DNA from: Acidobacteriota bacterium | GTDB lineage: Bacteria; Acidobacteriota; Blastocatellia; Chloracidobacteriales; Chloracidobacteriaceae | Direction of reading: 5' to 3' | DNA length: 64,000 nucleotides | Assembly: GCA_016208495.1 (NCBI GenBank) | Contig: JACQXX010000104.1 | Span: forward strand, 22,664 to 86,663 | The notes under the pieces: model-generated | The model's database searches: none | The model's input: only the letters and a program-made list of their open reading frames with translations | Told to the model about the DNA's origin: nothing | Translations under genes and position numbers: made by a program | Part shown: positions 41,927-52,043 of the stretch, piece by piece | How the letters are laid out: the number at the start of each line of letters is the position of its first letter | Numbering within the stretch: the first letter of the stretch is position 1

Positions 41927-43336
41927 ATGGACGTGACCGGAAAAAACATTCTGATTGTTGGTGCTGCCCGAAGCGGCCTGGCCGCCGCTGAGTTTCTGGC
42001 GGCACGCGGGGCACATGTGACCGTGACGGATCAACGTCCGGAAAGTGCCCTGTCGGCTGAAGGCGAGCGGATGCGGACGATTGGAGTTAGCCTGGATCTT
42101 GGCGGTCACACCGATACGCTTTTTGTGACGGCGGATGAAATCGTCATCAGCCCTGGCGTGCCACTCACGATTGCTCCTTTGCAAAAAGCCGCCGCCGCCG
42201 GTGTACCGATCATTGGGGAAATTGAACTGGCCGCACGCTATTTGAAAGGCCGGATTGTGGCAATTACCGGATCCAACGGGAAAACCACCACCACCACATT
42301 GATTGGGAAAATGCTGGCGGATGCCGGATTACCGATTCAGGTCGGCGGAAACATCGGAACGGCAGCCATTGGGTTGGTGGCACAGTCACGTGAGGATGGG
42401 TTTACTGTCCTGGAAACCAGCAGCTTCCAGCTTGAGACAATCAACACGTTTCGCCCACAAGTCGCGTTGTTGCTGAATGTGACGCCAGATCACCTGGATC
42501 GCTACCCGTCATTTGAAGCCTATCGGGACGCCAAACTTCAGATGTTTCGGAATCAGGGGCCAGACACGCTGGCGGTGCTCAATGCAGATGATCCAACCAC
42601 ACCGCTGGCCCTGGAACACCTGGCTGTCAATCAGGCATCTTACGTGCTCTTTTCCAGAACCAGGGAGCTTGAGAATGGAGTTTTTGCACGCGGTCAGGAG
42701 TTGATTTCACGCGCCAACGGCCACGAACGGGTGATTTTGAATCGGAGCGATATTTACATCCGTGGCGATCACAATGTGGAAAATGTTCTGGCTGCCGTGT
42801 GCGCAGCGCTCGCGTGCGGGGCCTCTCCAAATCAAATTCGCGAATCAGTCCGAACCTTTCCCGGCGTCGAACATCGCCTGGAATGGGTCACGGAAGTCAA
42901 TCAGATTCAATTCTTTAATGATTCGAAAGCGACCAATGTGGACGCCACCATCAAGGCCATCGAAGCTTTTCCCGGCAACCTGTTTGTGATTTTGGGAGGT
43001 AAGGACAAAGGCAGCGATTATTCACCGCTGGTGCCGCTTTTGAACGAACGCGCCAGGGGTGTGATTTTGATCGGTGCCGCCACCGAGCGGATTGCCGCCG
43101 CCCTTGAAACCAAACTGGATGATGATGTTTTGGTGACTCGATGCAATTCAATGAAGGACGCAATTGAAACTGGCTTCCGCCAGGCTGCTCCCGGTGAGAT
43201 TGTCCTGCTCGCCCCAGCCTGTGCCAGTTTTGATATGTTCGACAACTTTGAGCATCGGGGCCAGGTGTTTAAATCTGAAGTGCTCCGATTAAAAGAGTGC
43301 TTTGAGCAACAACGACTTGAACTTTCGCACGGGTAA
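41927..43336 (+). CDS. murD: UDP-MurNAc-L-alanine:D-glutamate ligase MurD
   Basis: 469 residues. Adds D-Glu to UDP-MurNAc-L-Ala in the cytoplasm. N-terminal Rossmann-like domain (ILIVGAARSGLAAAEFLAARG) binds UDP-MurNAc; ATP loop AITGSNGKTTTTTLIGKML near 112-130; NVTPDHLDRYPSFEAYRDAK near 185-204; FNDSKATNVDATIKAIEAF near 325 and LLAPACASFDMFDNFEHRG near 425 (the family's SPACASFDxF). All residues expected for activity are present. The ATG at 41927 follows a GTAGCGAGTA repeat rather than a strong ribosome site, and a 104-bp gap separates it from ftsW. Confidence 0.95.
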   Translation: MDVTGKNILIVGAARSGLAAAEFLAARGAHVTVTDQRPESALSAEGERMRTIGVSLDLGGHTDTLFVTADEIVISPGVPLTIAPLQKAAAAGVPIIGEIELAARYLKGRIVAITGSNGKTTTTTLIGKMLADAGLPIQVGGNIGTAAIGLVAQSREDGFTVLETSSFQLETINTFRPQVALLLNVTPDHLDRYPSFEAYRDAKLQMFRNQGPDTLAVLNADDPTTPLALEHLAVNQASYVLFSRTRELENGVFARGQELISRANGHERVILNRSDIYIRGDHNVENVLAAVCAALACGASPNQIRESVRTFPGVEHRLEWVTEVNQIQFFNDSKATNVDATIKAIEAFPGNLFVILGGKDKGSDYSPLVPLLNERARGVILIGAATERIAAALETKLDDDVLVTRCNSMKDAIETGFRQAAPGEIVLLAPACASFDMFDNFEHRGQVFKSEVLRLKECFEQQRLELSHG

Positions 43337-43440
43337 TTTCAATCCAGTGGCTAAACTGGAAAAAGAGTTCACTAACCTGAAAAGTTAACTGAAATAAACT
43401 CTTCCAACTCGCCACTGATCATAAGCTCTTCCAATTTTCC

Positions 43441-44583
43441 ATGAAATCACAAGCGCTCAAACTTGCCAGCCAGGGAACCCGACTTGTCAGCGCCAGCATT
43501 GGTGATCGCTGGATGGCGGCGATTGCCCTTGGACTGGTGATGTTTGGCGCTGTGATGGTCTATAGCGCCTCAGCCGTCCTCGCCCAAACCAATTTTCACA
43601 ACCAGTTTTATTTTCTGCTGCGGCAGGGATTTGCGGTGGTCATTGGATTGGGGTTGTTATTTGGCGTTTTTTGGTTGGGCTATACCCGCTTAAATCATCC
43701 AGTGGTCGTGTACGGACTGCTCAGCATTTCGGCATTTCTGCTGATACTCGTTTTATTCCTGCCGCAAACTCGTGGCACCCAACGATTTATCAGATTTGCC
43801 GGATTATCGTTCCAGCCCTCGGAGTTTGCCAAAATTGCCCTGATTATTTTTCTGGCATACCTGCTCGGTCGCCGAAATGACGAAGAACGCCAAAACCTCT
43901 GGCTCACCTTTGTTCCCTGTAGCCTGATTTCAGCCATTTTGATGGGTCTAGTGTTAGGCGGACAGGATTTAGGTACCACCTTCATTATGGCACTGGTCAC
44001 AGCCGTGATGGTTTTTGTGGCGGGCGTGCCCCTGCGATACCCACTGGTTGGTGCTATCGCGGCCATGCCAATTGTGGCGTTTGAACTCTATCGGGCGCCC
44101 TACCGACTGGCGCGACTCCGGGCTTACTGGGATCCCTGGAAATATGCGCGGGCAGAAGGATTTCAAGTCGTTCAATCACTGATTGCCATTGGCAGCGGCG
44201 GCACAGGTGGCCTTGGGTTATCTCAAGGAAAACAAAAGCTCTTTTACCTTCCAGAGGCACATACTGATTTTATTTTTGCGGTCATTGGCGAAGAACTCGG
44301 CTTGATTGGCGCGGTGACGGTGATTGTGTTATTTGCCATTTTTGGCTGGCGTGGCTTTCGGGCTGCCCGACTGGCAACTGATTCCTTTGGCAGCCTGCTG
44401 GCTATTGGATTAACAGTCATGCTGGTCGCTCAGGCTTTTTTCAACATGAGTGTGGTATTGGGGTTGGTGCCAAATAAAGGCATCCCACTTCCATTTATCA
44501 GTTATGGCGGCACTTCAATGATGATGAGCCTGCTTGCCGTGGGCCTGATTCTGAGTGTGTCACAACAGGGGAAACAGAGTTAG
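43441..44583 (+). CDS. ftsW: Lipid II polymerase FtsW
   Basis: 380-residue SEDS-family glycosyltransferase of the divisome with ten hydrophobic segments. Family marks: MVYSASAVLAQTNFHNQFYF near the start, FLPQTRGTQRFIRFAGLSFQPSEFAKIALI (catalytic-pocket region), GEELGLIGAVTVIVLFAIF and the C-terminal PFISYGGTSMMMSLLAVGLIL. It polymerises septal peptidoglycan together with FtsI (35285-37438). Sits between murD and murG as in the usual cluster order. RodA is close in sequence, but the operon position makes FtsW the better name. Confidence 0.93.
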   Translation: MKSQALKLASQGTRLVSASIGDRWMAAIALGLVMFGAVMVYSASAVLAQTNFHNQFYFLLRQGFAVVIGLGLLFGVFWLGYTRLNHPVVVYGLLSISAFLLILVLFLPQTRGTQRFIRFAGLSFQPSEFAKIALIIFLAYLLGRRNDEERQNLWLTFVPCSLISAILMGLVLGGQDLGTTFIMALVTAVMVFVAGVPLRYPLVGAIAAMPIVAFELYRAPYRLARLRAYWDPWKYARAEGFQVVQSLIAIGSGGTGGLGLSQGKQKLFYLPEAHTDFIFAVIGEELGLIGAVTVIVLFAIFGWRGFRAARLATDSFGSLLAIGLTVMLVAQAFFNMSVVLGLVPNKGIPLPFISYGGTSMMMSLLAVGLILSVSQQGKQS

Positions 44584-44660
44584 GGTTCCGGAAAAGACAT
44601 AAAGGACATAAAGGACATAAAAAGTTCGAACCCCTAAACCCTGAACCCTCATTTGGAGCG
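44583..44660. repeat. GGGTTC-arm element with ATAAAGGAC core
   Basis: Short left arm TAGGGTTCCGG (44581-44591), core AAAGACATAAAGGACATAAA (44594-44613; the inverted TTTATGTCC core in three copies), and right arm GAACCCCTAAACCCTGAACCC (44627-44650). It sits between ftsW and murG. Confidence 0.8.
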
Positions 44661-44675
44661 ACGACTGACGAGAAT

Positions 44676-45779
44676 ATGCGCATTATCATTGCAGCCGGAG
44701 GAACCGGCGGACACATCTTTCCAGGAATTGCGGTCGCTCGCGAATGGGTACGGCGTGACCCGGCAACGGAGGTGATGTTTGTCGGAACAGAACGCGGTCT
44801 GGAATCACGGCTCGTTCCTCAGGCCGGGTTTCCACTGACTTTGATTCAGGCTGGTGCACTCAAAAATGTTTCGATTGTGAAACGGTTGATTTCATTGATG
44901 AAACTTCCGTTCGGTTTTTGGGCGGTCAATCGGCTGTTCCGGCAGTTTCGACCTGACATTGTGATTGGCGTTGGGGGGTATGCCTCTGGAGCGGCAGTGA
45001 TGATGGCCGCCTTGAAAGGCATTCCGACACTGGTGGTTGAACCCAATGCTCTTCCTGGATTCACCAATCGCATGCTGGCTCGCTTTACCCGAGCAGCGGC
45101 GGTCACGTTTGGAGAATCAATTCGCTTTTTCCCAGGCAAATCAGTCTTGACTGGAAACCCGGTCCGGGCTGAGTTTGAAAATCTGAGTCCAAAACCACGG
45201 ACAACCAAACTGCACCTGTTGATTTTTGGCGGGAGCCAGGGTGCCCATGCCATCAATCAGGCCATGATTGATGCTGCACCACTCCTGACTTCGGTTCGAA
45301 ATCGCCTGATCATCACCCATCAAACCGGAAAAGTTGATGGTGCAGAGGCTCAGGCAGCTTACAAAGCAGCCTCACTTGAAGCCGAGGTTTGCCCCTTTAT
45401 TGACGACATGGCTGGTGCGTTTGCCCAGGCGGATTTACTCATTTGCCGGGCGGGTGCCACCACGGTGGCTGAAATTGCGGCTGCGGGGAAGGCAGCTCTG
45501 TTTATTCCGTTCCCACTGGCGGCAGATGATCACCAGCGCAAAAACGCTGAAGCCTTTGTCAACGCCGACGCTGGCCGGATGATCCTTCAGTCGGAATTGA
45601 ACGGCGAGCGGCTGGCCAAAGAAATTCTTTCGCTGATTGATAAACCCGAGCGCATTACGGCCATGGAAGCGGCCAGCCGGAATCTCGCCCGTCCAAATGC
45701 GGCTGGTCAGGTGGTTGATCTCGCCTTACGAGTGGCATCAAATTCATCTTTTTCAGAACTGATAGCCTTAAATCCGTAG
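44676..45779 (+). CDS. murG: UDP-GlcNAc:lipid I GlcNAc transferase MurG
   Basis: 367-residue GT-B glycosyltransferase, inner face of the cytoplasmic membrane, converting lipid I to lipid II. Conserved glycine-rich loops: IIIAAGGTGGHIFPGIAVA at 3-21 and DIVIGVGGYASGAAVMMA near 93-110; membrane-facing basic patch; C-domain with LLIFGGSQGAHAINQAM near 185-201, FIDDMAGAFAQADLLICRAGATTVAEIAA near 238-266 and PFPLAADDHQRKNAEAF (the UDP-GlcNAc site) near 275. The ATG follows GGAGCGACGACTGACGAGAAT. Everything needed for function appears intact. Confidence 0.95.
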   Translation: MRIIIAAGGTGGHIFPGIAVAREWVRRDPATEVMFVGTERGLESRLVPQAGFPLTLIQAGALKNVSIVKRLISLMKLPFGFWAVNRLFRQFRPDIVIGVGGYASGAAVMMAALKGIPTLVVEPNALPGFTNRMLARFTRAAAVTFGESIRFFPGKSVLTGNPVRAEFENLSPKPRTTKLHLLIFGGSQGAHAINQAMIDAAPLLTSVRNRLIITHQTGKVDGAEAQAAYKAASLEAEVCPFIDDMAGAFAQADLLICRAGATTVAEIAAAGKAALFIPFPLAADDHQRKNAEAFVNADAGRMILQSELNGERLAKEILSLIDKPERITAMEAASRNLARPNAAGQVVDLALRVASNSSFSELIALNP

Positions 45780-45857
45780 GGTTCAGGGTTCAGGTTCAGG
45801 GTTCAGGATTCAGAGGTTTCGGAACCAAGCACCAAGCACTAAGGACAAGGCACTTTT
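45778..45857. repeat. GGGTTCA and ACCAAGCAC words
   Basis: Three GGGTTCAGG words (45779-45803) run into GGAACCAAGCACCAAGCACT (45822-45841), words of the CTTGG family seen near 12180 and 57050. No full inverted pair. Lies between murG and murC. Confidence 0.7.
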
Positions 45858-45866
45858 TCCAAGGAT

Positions 45867-47237
45867 ATGTTCAAACGAATTCGACACATTCACTTTGTAG
45901 GCATTGGGGGAATCGGCATGAGTGGCATCGCTGAAGTGCTGCTCAACCTTGGCTATAAAGTATCCGGCTCTGATTTGAAATTGACTGGGGTCACCCAGCA
46001 TCTGGCAGAACTAGGGGCCATTGTCTATGAAGGTCATTCGGCGCAAAGCGTGACAGGTGCTGACGTGGTCGTTATTTCAGCAGCCGTAAAACCCAATAAC
46101 CCGGAAGTGGTTGAAGCCCTGCACCAGCAAATTCCAGTGATTCCCCGGGCTGAAATGCTGGCTGAGTTGATGCGTCTGAAATATGGGATTGCGATTGCTG
46201 GGGCACATGGAAAAACCTCAACCACGTCAATGATTGCACATATTCTGCACCGGGCAGACTATGACCCAACCGTGGTGATTGGTGGGAAACTTGGCACGCT
46301 GGGCAGCAATGCCCGACTTGGGCATGGCGAGTTTATTGTGGTCGAAGCTGACGAAAGCGACGGCTCATTTTTGAAGCTTTCGCCCACCATCGCCGTGGTG
46401 ACCAATATTGATCGCGAACACATGGACTATTACAAGAGCCTGGATGAAATCTGTGAATACTTTGCGGCCTTCGTCAACCGGGTGCCCTTTTATGGCAGCG
46501 TGGTGGTGTGCCTGGATGATTCAAACGTGCAATCAATCATCCCCAAAATCAAGCGCCGGACACTAACCTATGGCTTCTCGGCACAGGCTGACGTTACGGC
46601 CTGGAATGTGAAACTCACCGAGCTGTTTGGGTCTTCGTTTACCGTTCGGTTCCGTGGTCAGGAATTGGGGAAAATCGAGCTTCAAGTACCAGGAACACAT
46701 AGTGTTTACAATGCTTTGGCTGCAATCTGCACCTGCCTTGATCTGGAAGTCCCTTTTGACAAGATTGCCAGTGCTCTGAGTAATTTCCGCGGCGCCGACC
46801 GTCGTTTTCAAATCAAAGGTGAGAAAAAAGAGGTGGTGGTGGTGGATGACTATGGGCATCACCCAATGGAAATCCGCACCGTACTGGCAGCGGCTAAAAC
46901 CAGTCTCCGTCGCACCGTGGTGCTCTTTCAACCACATCGGTATTCACGCACCAAACACCTGTTTGAAGATTTTGCCAAGGCATTTTATGAAGCAGATGTG
47001 GTATGCCTGACGGATGTCTATCCGGCTGGCGAAGAACCAATTCCTGGTGTCAATTCTGAAACCCTGTCCCATGCCATTGAACGCTTTGGCCACCGGCAGG
47101 TGTCATATATTGGCAGCCTTGACCGGGCGGCCCCGGCTCTGAAAGCCCTTGTGAAACCAGGAGATCTGGTTTTGACCCTTGGCGCGGGCAATGTCTGGCA
47201 GGCAGGCGAGGAACTGCTACACCTGCTGGAGCGGTAG
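45867..47237 (+). CDS. murC: UDP-MurNAc:L-alanine ligase MurC
   Basis: 456 residues. Adds L-Ala to UDP-MurNAc, the first peptide step, in the cytoplasm. [19 protein letters not shown] (residues 9-27) is the N-terminal Rossmann-type motif; the ATP loop is [19 protein letters not shown] near 111-129; [21 protein letters not shown] near 158-178 and [11 protein letters not shown] carry the Mg and carbamyl-Lys region equivalents; [12 protein letters not shown] near 327 and [17 protein letters not shown] near 353 are diagnostic of MurC against its paralogues. It follows murG after a repeat-filled gap and precedes murB by 28 bp. Confidence 0.95.
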   Translation: MFKRIRHIHFVGIGGIGMSGIAEVLLNLGYKVSGSDLKLTGVTQHLAELGAIVYEGHSAQSVTGADVVVISAAVKPNNPEVVEALHQQIPVIPRAEMLAELMRLKYGIAIAGAHGKTSTTSMIAHILHRADYDPTVVIGGKLGTLGSNARLGHGEFIVVEADESDGSFLKLSPTIAVVTNIDREHMDYYKSLDEICEYFAAFVNRVPFYGSVVVCLDDSNVQSIIPKIKRRTLTYGFSAQADVTAWNVKLTELFGSSFTVRFRGQELGKIELQVPGTHSVYNALAAICTCLDLEVPFDKIASALSNFRGADRRFQIKGEKKEVVVVDDYGHHPMEIRTVLAAAKTSLRRTVVLFQPHRYSRTKHLFEDFAKAFYEADVVCLTDVYPAGEEPIPGVNSETLSHAIERFGHRQVSYIGSLDRAAPALKALVKPGDLVLTLGAGNVWQAGEELLHLLER

Positions 47238-47265
47238 TTTTCAACTGACTTTTTTGAGAGTGTGA

Positions 47266-48207
47266 ATGCAGGCAACAGGAACGACGAACAGGCTTATGGA
47301 TGACCGGGAACGCGGAGCGCGCATTGATCAAATTTGCTCTGACCTGGGTGTGAATGTGCGGCGCAAACAAAAAATGGCGCATTTCACATCGCTCCGGGTC
47401 GGCGGTGAAATTGATGCAATTGCCTATCCGGAAAACCGCTCTCAGGCAGCACAACTGGTTCATGCGCTTAATCAAGCCGGGATTCCCTGGAGTCCACTTG
47501 GCTATGGCACGAACCTCCTGGTTAAAGATGGACAGATTCGGCGCGTGGCGGTGAGCTTGCGGGCCCTTGATGACTTACTGGTTTATGATGGCACGCGGGT
47601 GCATGTGCATGCCGGGTATAGCTTGCCGCGACTGGTCAATGGGTGTGCCGACCGTGGACTGGCGGGCATCCAGGGGTTGGCACCGATTCCAGGCAGTGTG
47701 GGGGGCGCCGTTAAAATGAACGCCGGCTCTCACGGCTACGAGATTGCTGATGTGATTGAAATCGTTGATGTTGCGCGCGAAGGTGAAGTACTCCGCCTCA
47801 AACGTGACGAGATTGACTTTCGGTATCGCTATTCGCCGTTCACACACCAGGATTTGATTTTAGGCACGATTCTCCAATTAAAACCGGGAAATCCGGCTGA
47901 CATGAAGGAGGAAATCAAGCGCTATAAACAACACCGCTCCGCAACCCAACCGGTCCGCGAAAGCAGTGCCGGATGCATTTTCAAAAATCCAGGAAGTGGA
48001 TTGACCACTGGGCGCATCATTGACGAACTTGGGATGAAAGGGGTTTTCCAGGGAGGCGCAACGATATCTACGCTGCATGCCAACTTTATTGTCACTGACG
48101 GCAAGGCCACGGCAGCCGATATCTTTGCTTTGATTGACCTGATCCGTGACCGGGTAACCACCGAGCACGGACTTGACCTTGAACTAGAGGTGGAAGTGTG
48201 GGACTAG
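47266..48207 (+). CDS. murB: UDP-N-acetylenolpyruvoylglucosamine reductase MurB
   Basis: 313-residue flavoenzyme reducing UDP-GlcNAc-enolpyruvate to UDP-MurNAc with NADPH. The FAD-binding PCMH-type domain shows YGTNLLVKDGQIRRVAV and IQGLAPIPGSVGGAVKMNAG; the motif RESSAGCIFKNPGSGLTTGR near 225-245 holds the proton donor, a Cys here at the position that is Ser in E. coli (both are found in the family), and ATISTLHANFIVTDGKATAADI the last Glu/Asn region. ATG 47266 or ATG 47296 (MDDRERGA) could start. No murA is in the window. The ftsQ GTG starts 10 bp before its stop. Confidence 0.94.
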   Translation: MQATGTTNRLMDDRERGARIDQICSDLGVNVRRKQKMAHFTSLRVGGEIDAIAYPENRSQAAQLVHALNQAGIPWSPLGYGTNLLVKDGQIRRVAVSLRALDDLLVYDGTRVHVHAGYSLPRLVNGCADRGLAGIQGLAPIPGSVGGAVKMNAGSHGYEIADVIEIVDVAREGEVLRLKRDEIDFRYRYSPFTHQDLILGTILQLKPGNPADMKEEIKRYKQHRSATQPVRESSAGCIFKNPGSGLTTGRIIDELGMKGVFQGGATISTLHANFIVTDGKATAADIFALIDLIRDRVTTEHGLDLELEVEVWD

Positions 48208-49373
48208 CAGCACAACGCACTGGGAGAGACATTGAACAAGTGGTTTCACCCCGCCGGAAAACCCTCCAGACGGCGGCAACTGGTGAAGTGGCCGGCCCGT
48301 CCTGGCGAGAACGCTGGGAAAGTATTCGCCCATGGATTGGACGTAGCCTCTGGGCACTTGGGGCTCTGGCTCTGGTGTGGGGCACCTATCGCGTGATTCA
48401 CTCCCCGGCTTTTACACTGGCACAAATTACAATTCAGGGTCAAAACCGACAATCCCAGCGTGATATTGAGCGTCTGGTCCGTCAGACGGTTCCGGGCAGC
48501 CTCCTGACGGCGTCATTGACCGAAGTCGAGCAAAATATCGAAAGCCTGCCGTGGGTGCATCATGCCCAAATCACCCGGATTCTTCCGAACCGGCTGCATA
48601 TTCAGGTTGAGGAACGCAAGCCACTCCTTCTGGTTCAAGGTGACCAGGGGAATCTGGTGTGGATTGACGAAGAAGGCATTCCATTAGAAACCTATGCCCC
48701 AGACAAGGATCAAAATCCGCCCCCCATCGTGATCGGGCTCGTGGCTGGCAATACCGAGCAAAGCCTGAGGGAAAACCTTGACCGCATTGCGGTGTATAAA
48801 AAGCTGATCTGGTCGCTCGATAGTGGGACACCCCAATTTTCCTCCAAACTGGAAAGCATCAATTTGAGCCGTCTCGAAGATGTTGTGGTCCAACTCAGCG
48901 ACAATCCGATTGTGATTCATCTAGGGCAGGAAGAATTTCGGGACCGGCTGGTCCGCGCCATGGAAGTCCTTGATATGGTTCAACGTCGTGACGCCCAGGC
49001 CCTTGAGAAATATCAGATTCGGGATACCGGCTTTTTAAAGTACGCGGATCAAATCAACTCCATCACCGCCGTCAATTCGGCCCAAATTTCGCTTGGGTTC
49101 CGAACTGATGCAGGTGAACCAGCCGAAAAATCCGTCAAATCTGATGAAACCCGTCCCAAACCAACGGTTGAAGCTGCTGACAAACCAGCGGCGAGCCGCC
49201 CAGCCGCACGGGAAACGGTGAAACCAGCGAAAAAAGAATCAGTCAAACCAGCTTCGAAAGACACCAAAAAAGACACCAAAAAGGTGTCGTCACCGTCGTC
49301 AGTTGCGGCTGCCAGGTCTGCCAGGAAACCAGCGTCCAGCACGGCAGCCACCAATAGTAAGAAAGGGAACTAA
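48198..49373 (+). CDS. ftsQ: Cell division protein FtsQ with long basic tail
   Basis: 391-residue bitopic protein of the divisome. One membrane segment (WIGRSLWALGALALVWGTYRVI, roughly residues 46-66), then the POTRA domain (FTLAQITIQGQNRQSQRDI, residues ~71-140, with LPNRLHIQVEERKPLLL) and the FtsQ/DivIB beta domain (GNLVWIDEEGIPLETY). From about residue 300 follows an unusual C-terminal tail of some 85 residues rich in Lys, Ala, Pro and Ser (KPAKKESVKPASKDTKKDTK). Typical FtsQ ends soon after the beta domain. The tail would lie in the periplasm and might bind peptidoglycan or septal partners; that is inference. The start GTG overlaps murB. Confidence 0.88.
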   Translation: MGLAAQRTGRDIEQVVSPRRKTLQTAATGEVAGPSWRERWESIRPWIGRSLWALGALALVWGTYRVIHSPAFTLAQITIQGQNRQSQRDIERLVRQTVPGSLLTASLTEVEQNIESLPWVHHAQITRILPNRLHIQVEERKPLLLVQGDQGNLVWIDEEGIPLETYAPDKDQNPPPIVIGLVAGNTEQSLRENLDRIAVYKKLIWSLDSGTPQFSSKLESINLSRLEDVVVQLSDNPIVIHLGQEEFRDRLVRAMEVLDMVQRRDAQALEKYQIRDTGFLKYADQINSITAVNSAQISLGFRTDAGEPAEKSVKSDETRPKPTVEAADKPAASRPAARETVKPAKKESVKPASKDTKKDTKKVSSPSSVAAARSARKPASSTAATNSKKGN

Positions 49374-49379
49374 GACGCT

Positions 49380-50633
49380 ATGCCGAAACCCAATCATCCC
49401 CTGGTTGGACTCGATATTGGAAATACCCGAGTACGGGTGCTGATCGCCGCCTGGAATCCAGACAAAGATCGGCTCGACGTCCTCGGTGCGAGCAGTGTGG
49501 CTTCAAAGGGGGTTCGCAAAGGCGTAATTGTCAACATTGAATCAGCGGAGGAATGTATTCGTCAGGCCCTGACCGAAGCTGAGCACATGGCCGGCGTGGA
49601 TGCCCATCAGGTTCATGTCGGGCTTTCTGGTGCCCACGTACGCGGCCACAATGGGCGTGGTGTGGTGGCGATTTCCCGCAAAAACCGGGAGATCACGGTC
49701 GCGGACATTCGGCGCGTCATTGACCAGGCCAGCGCCATCAACCTCCCGTCAGATCGGGAAATTGTTGAGGTTCTCCCTCAGGAATTTATCGTTGATGACC
49801 AGGATGGAATTGGTGACCCCCTCGGTATGTTGGGGATGCGGTTGGAAGTTATCGTACATATTGTGACTTCCCCGATTACCGCCAAGCAAAATATAGTGAC
49901 AAGCGTAAACCGTTCGGGTATGATCGTTTCGGATCTCACACTTGAATCCCTAGCAGCAGCCGAGGCTACACTGAGCGAAGAAGAGCGCGAGTACGGTGTT
50001 GCTCTCATCGACATCGGTGGCGAAATCACCAGCCTGGCGATCTACCAGCGTGGAGCTGTTCGCCATACCTCAGTCATCCCGCTTGGCGGTACTCATTTCA
50101 CCAATGACATTGCAGTTGGCCTCCGTGCACCGTTCCCGGAAGCAGAACGGATCAAACGCCATTTCGGCTGTTCTTTCGGCCCGTTGCTTGATACCTGTGA
50201 ACGGGAAACTGTCCTTGAAGTGCTCAATGTCGGTGGACGGGTTTCCAAGACACTGTCCCGGCAGTTGCTGTGCGATATGCTTCAGCCTCGCGCAGAGGAG
50301 CTCTTTTGCCAGATCCAGGAAGAAATCCATCACAGCGGGTATGAACGCCAACTCTCAAGCGGGCTCGTCCTGACTGGGGGTGGCAGTTTGCTGGCTGGCG
50401 TTCCGGAAATAGCCGAACGAATCCTGGATGTTCCCGTCCGACTCGGATCACCACAGGGGTTCGATGGTATTGCGGATGATCTCATCAGCCCGGAATATGC
50501 AACGGTGGCTGGATTGGTTCTTCACGCTGCCCGTCAACAGGTACTGGGGCGAACCTCGTGGAATCAAAATGGCCTTCGCCGGCATAGTGCCCGGTTGAAA
50601 AACTGGTGGCTTGAACTCAAAAACCTGTTTTAA
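49380..50633 (+). CDS. ftsA: Cell division protein FtsA
   Basis: 417-residue actin-fold ATPase which tethers FtsZ to the membrane. VGLDIGNTRVRVLIA (phosphate 1), the FtsA-specific 1C domain around ITVADIRRVIDQASAI, YGVALIDIGGEITSLAIY (phosphate 2, about residues 205-222), PLGGTHFTNDIAVGLR and LVLTGGGSLLAGVPEIAERIL (adenosine motif, about 325-345) are all typical. The C-terminus NGLRRHSARLKNWWLELKNLF is an amphipathic helix of the membrane-targeting kind. Directly after ftsQ (6 bp) and before ftsZ, in the usual order. Intact. Confidence 0.95.
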   Translation: MPKPNHPLVGLDIGNTRVRVLIAAWNPDKDRLDVLGASSVASKGVRKGVIVNIESAEECIRQALTEAEHMAGVDAHQVHVGLSGAHVRGHNGRGVVAISRKNREITVADIRRVIDQASAINLPSDREIVEVLPQEFIVDDQDGIGDPLGMLGMRLEVIVHIVTSPITAKQNIVTSVNRSGMIVSDLTLESLAAAEATLSEEEREYGVALIDIGGEITSLAIYQRGAVRHTSVIPLGGTHFTNDIAVGLRAPFPEAERIKRHFGCSFGPLLDTCERETVLEVLNVGGRVSKTLSRQLLCDMLQPRAEELFCQIQEEIHHSGYERQLSSGLVLTGGGSLLAGVPEIAERILDVPVRLGSPQGFDGIADDLISPEYATVAGLVLHAARQQVLGRTSWNQNGLRRHSARLKNWWLELKNLF

Positions 50634-50787
50634 CAACCCCTGTTTCGCCCCACTATCAAGAGGCCAACAGACATCGGAAGTAACCCTTTTTCAAAACAAT
50701 CATACAACGCGGGGCACATCCCCCATCCAGGCAGATATTTTAAGAACAAGCAGGGGAACAAGGCTCCTGTGAGGAGGCACTAATTAC

Positions 50788-51945
50788 ATGGCAGCAGACA
50801 ACAATCGCACGGATAATTCGCTGAAATTGGAATTCGTTGATATTCCTCCAACGAACGGGGCAAATATTAAAGTGGTTGGCGTTGGCGGCGGCGGAAGCAA
50901 TGCGGTGAACCGCATGATCGAGTTCGGGATCGAAGGAATCAAATTTCTGGTCGTCAACACTGATCTCCAGGCCCTGCGCATGTCACATGCCCCGGTCAAA
51001 CTCCAGGTTGGGGCCAAACTTACCAAAGGGCTTGGAGCTGGGGCCAATCCCGAAATTGGTCGTCAGGCGGCATTGGAAGACACGGACAAAATCATTGAAG
51101 CCCTCGAAGGTGCCGACATGGTGTTTATTACCAGCGGCATGGGCGGTGGTACCGGCACGGGGGCGGCTCCCATCGTGGCCGGGTTGGCCAGTGAACTTGG
51201 GGCCCTGACGGTTGCGGTAGTCACCAAGCCATTTAGTTTTGAAGGTCGCAAACGGATGCTTCAGGCTGAACGTGGACTGGCAGAACTCAAAGAATGTGTT
51301 GACACCGTCATCACAATCCCCAATGAACGCCTGCTCCATACGGTAGACCGCAACACATCGCTGGCCGAAGCCTTTCGAACGGCGGATGATGTGCTGCGAC
51401 AGGCAGTCCAGGGTATCTCAGACCTGATTACGGTGCCTGGATTGATCAATCTCGATTTCGCTGATGTCAAAACCATTATGAGCGGCATGGGGATTGCCTT
51501 GATGGGGACCGGCCAGGCTCGGGGTGAAACCCGTGCCCTCGAAGCCACGCAACGAGCCATTGCCAGCCCGTTGCTCGAAGAAGCGTCAATCGAAGGTGCT
51601 CGCGGCGTACTCGTCAATATCACAGGTGGCAAGGATCTTACCCTGTTTGAAGTCAATGAAGCCTCATCCATCATCCGCGAAGCCGCCCACGAAGATGCCA
51701 ATATCATCTTTGGCGCGGTGCTCGATGAACGGATGCAGGATGAAATGAAGATCACTGTCATTGCAACCGGCTTTGAACAGGCGGCAGCGGCGCTCCAGCA
51801 GGATCCACTGGCTGGCCTCAATCGCAATGTCGCGGGCCTGCGTTCAGGCGGACTGGGTTCGTCAATGCCGCGGTCTGGTGAAGGTGGAGGCATCTCACGC
51901 GATGACCTTGATATCCCGGCTTTTATGCGGAAAAAAGCTGATTAG
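50788..51945 (+). CDS. ftsZ: Cell division GTPase FtsZ
   Basis: 385-residue tubulin homologue that forms the Z ring. GTP-binding motifs: [19 protein letters not shown] (residues 27-45), the signature GGGTGTG at 119-125, and the T7 loop [20 protein letters not shown] near 212-231 for catalysis between subunits. The conserved C-terminal peptide [14 protein letters not shown], preceded by a short Gly/Ser-rich linker, is the FtsA/membrane-anchor contact. A 154-bp gap after ftsA may hold a separate promoter, and the ribosome site GAGGAGGCACTAATTAC is strong, both suggesting extra expression. A clear terminator follows (52000-52043), ending the dcw cluster. Confidence 0.97.
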   Translation: MAADNNRTDNSLKLEFVDIPPTNGANIKVVGVGGGGSNAVNRMIEFGIEGIKFLVVNTDLQALRMSHAPVKLQVGAKLTKGLGAGANPEIGRQAALEDTDKIIEALEGADMVFITSGMGGGTGTGAAPIVAGLASELGALTVAVVTKPFSFEGRKRMLQAERGLAELKECVDTVITIPNERLLHTVDRNTSLAEAFRTADDVLRQAVQGISDLITVPGLINLDFADVKTIMSGMGIALMGTGQARGETRALEATQRAIASPLLEEASIEGARGVLVNITGGKDLTLFEVNEASSIIREAAHEDANIIFGAVLDERMQDEMKITVIATGFEQAAAALQQDPLAGLNRNVAGLRSGGLGSSMPRSGEGGGISRDDLDIPAFMRKKAD

Positions 51946-51999
51946 GATTTCACGTCTTCAATCAGTCTGATTGCCCCTCACAATATTTTGCAGTTCACA

Positions 52000-52043
52000 A
52001 CCCCGGCTGAATAACGCATGGTTATTCCCGGGGTCGTTTTTTT
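52000..52043 (+). terminator. Intrinsic terminator of the dcw cluster
   Basis: ACCCCGG (from 52000) pairs with CCGGGGT (to 52034), with an inner GAATAAC/GTTATTC stem and loop GCATG, followed by a run of seven T (52037-52043). Located 55 bp beyond the ftsZ stop. Confidence 0.9.
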
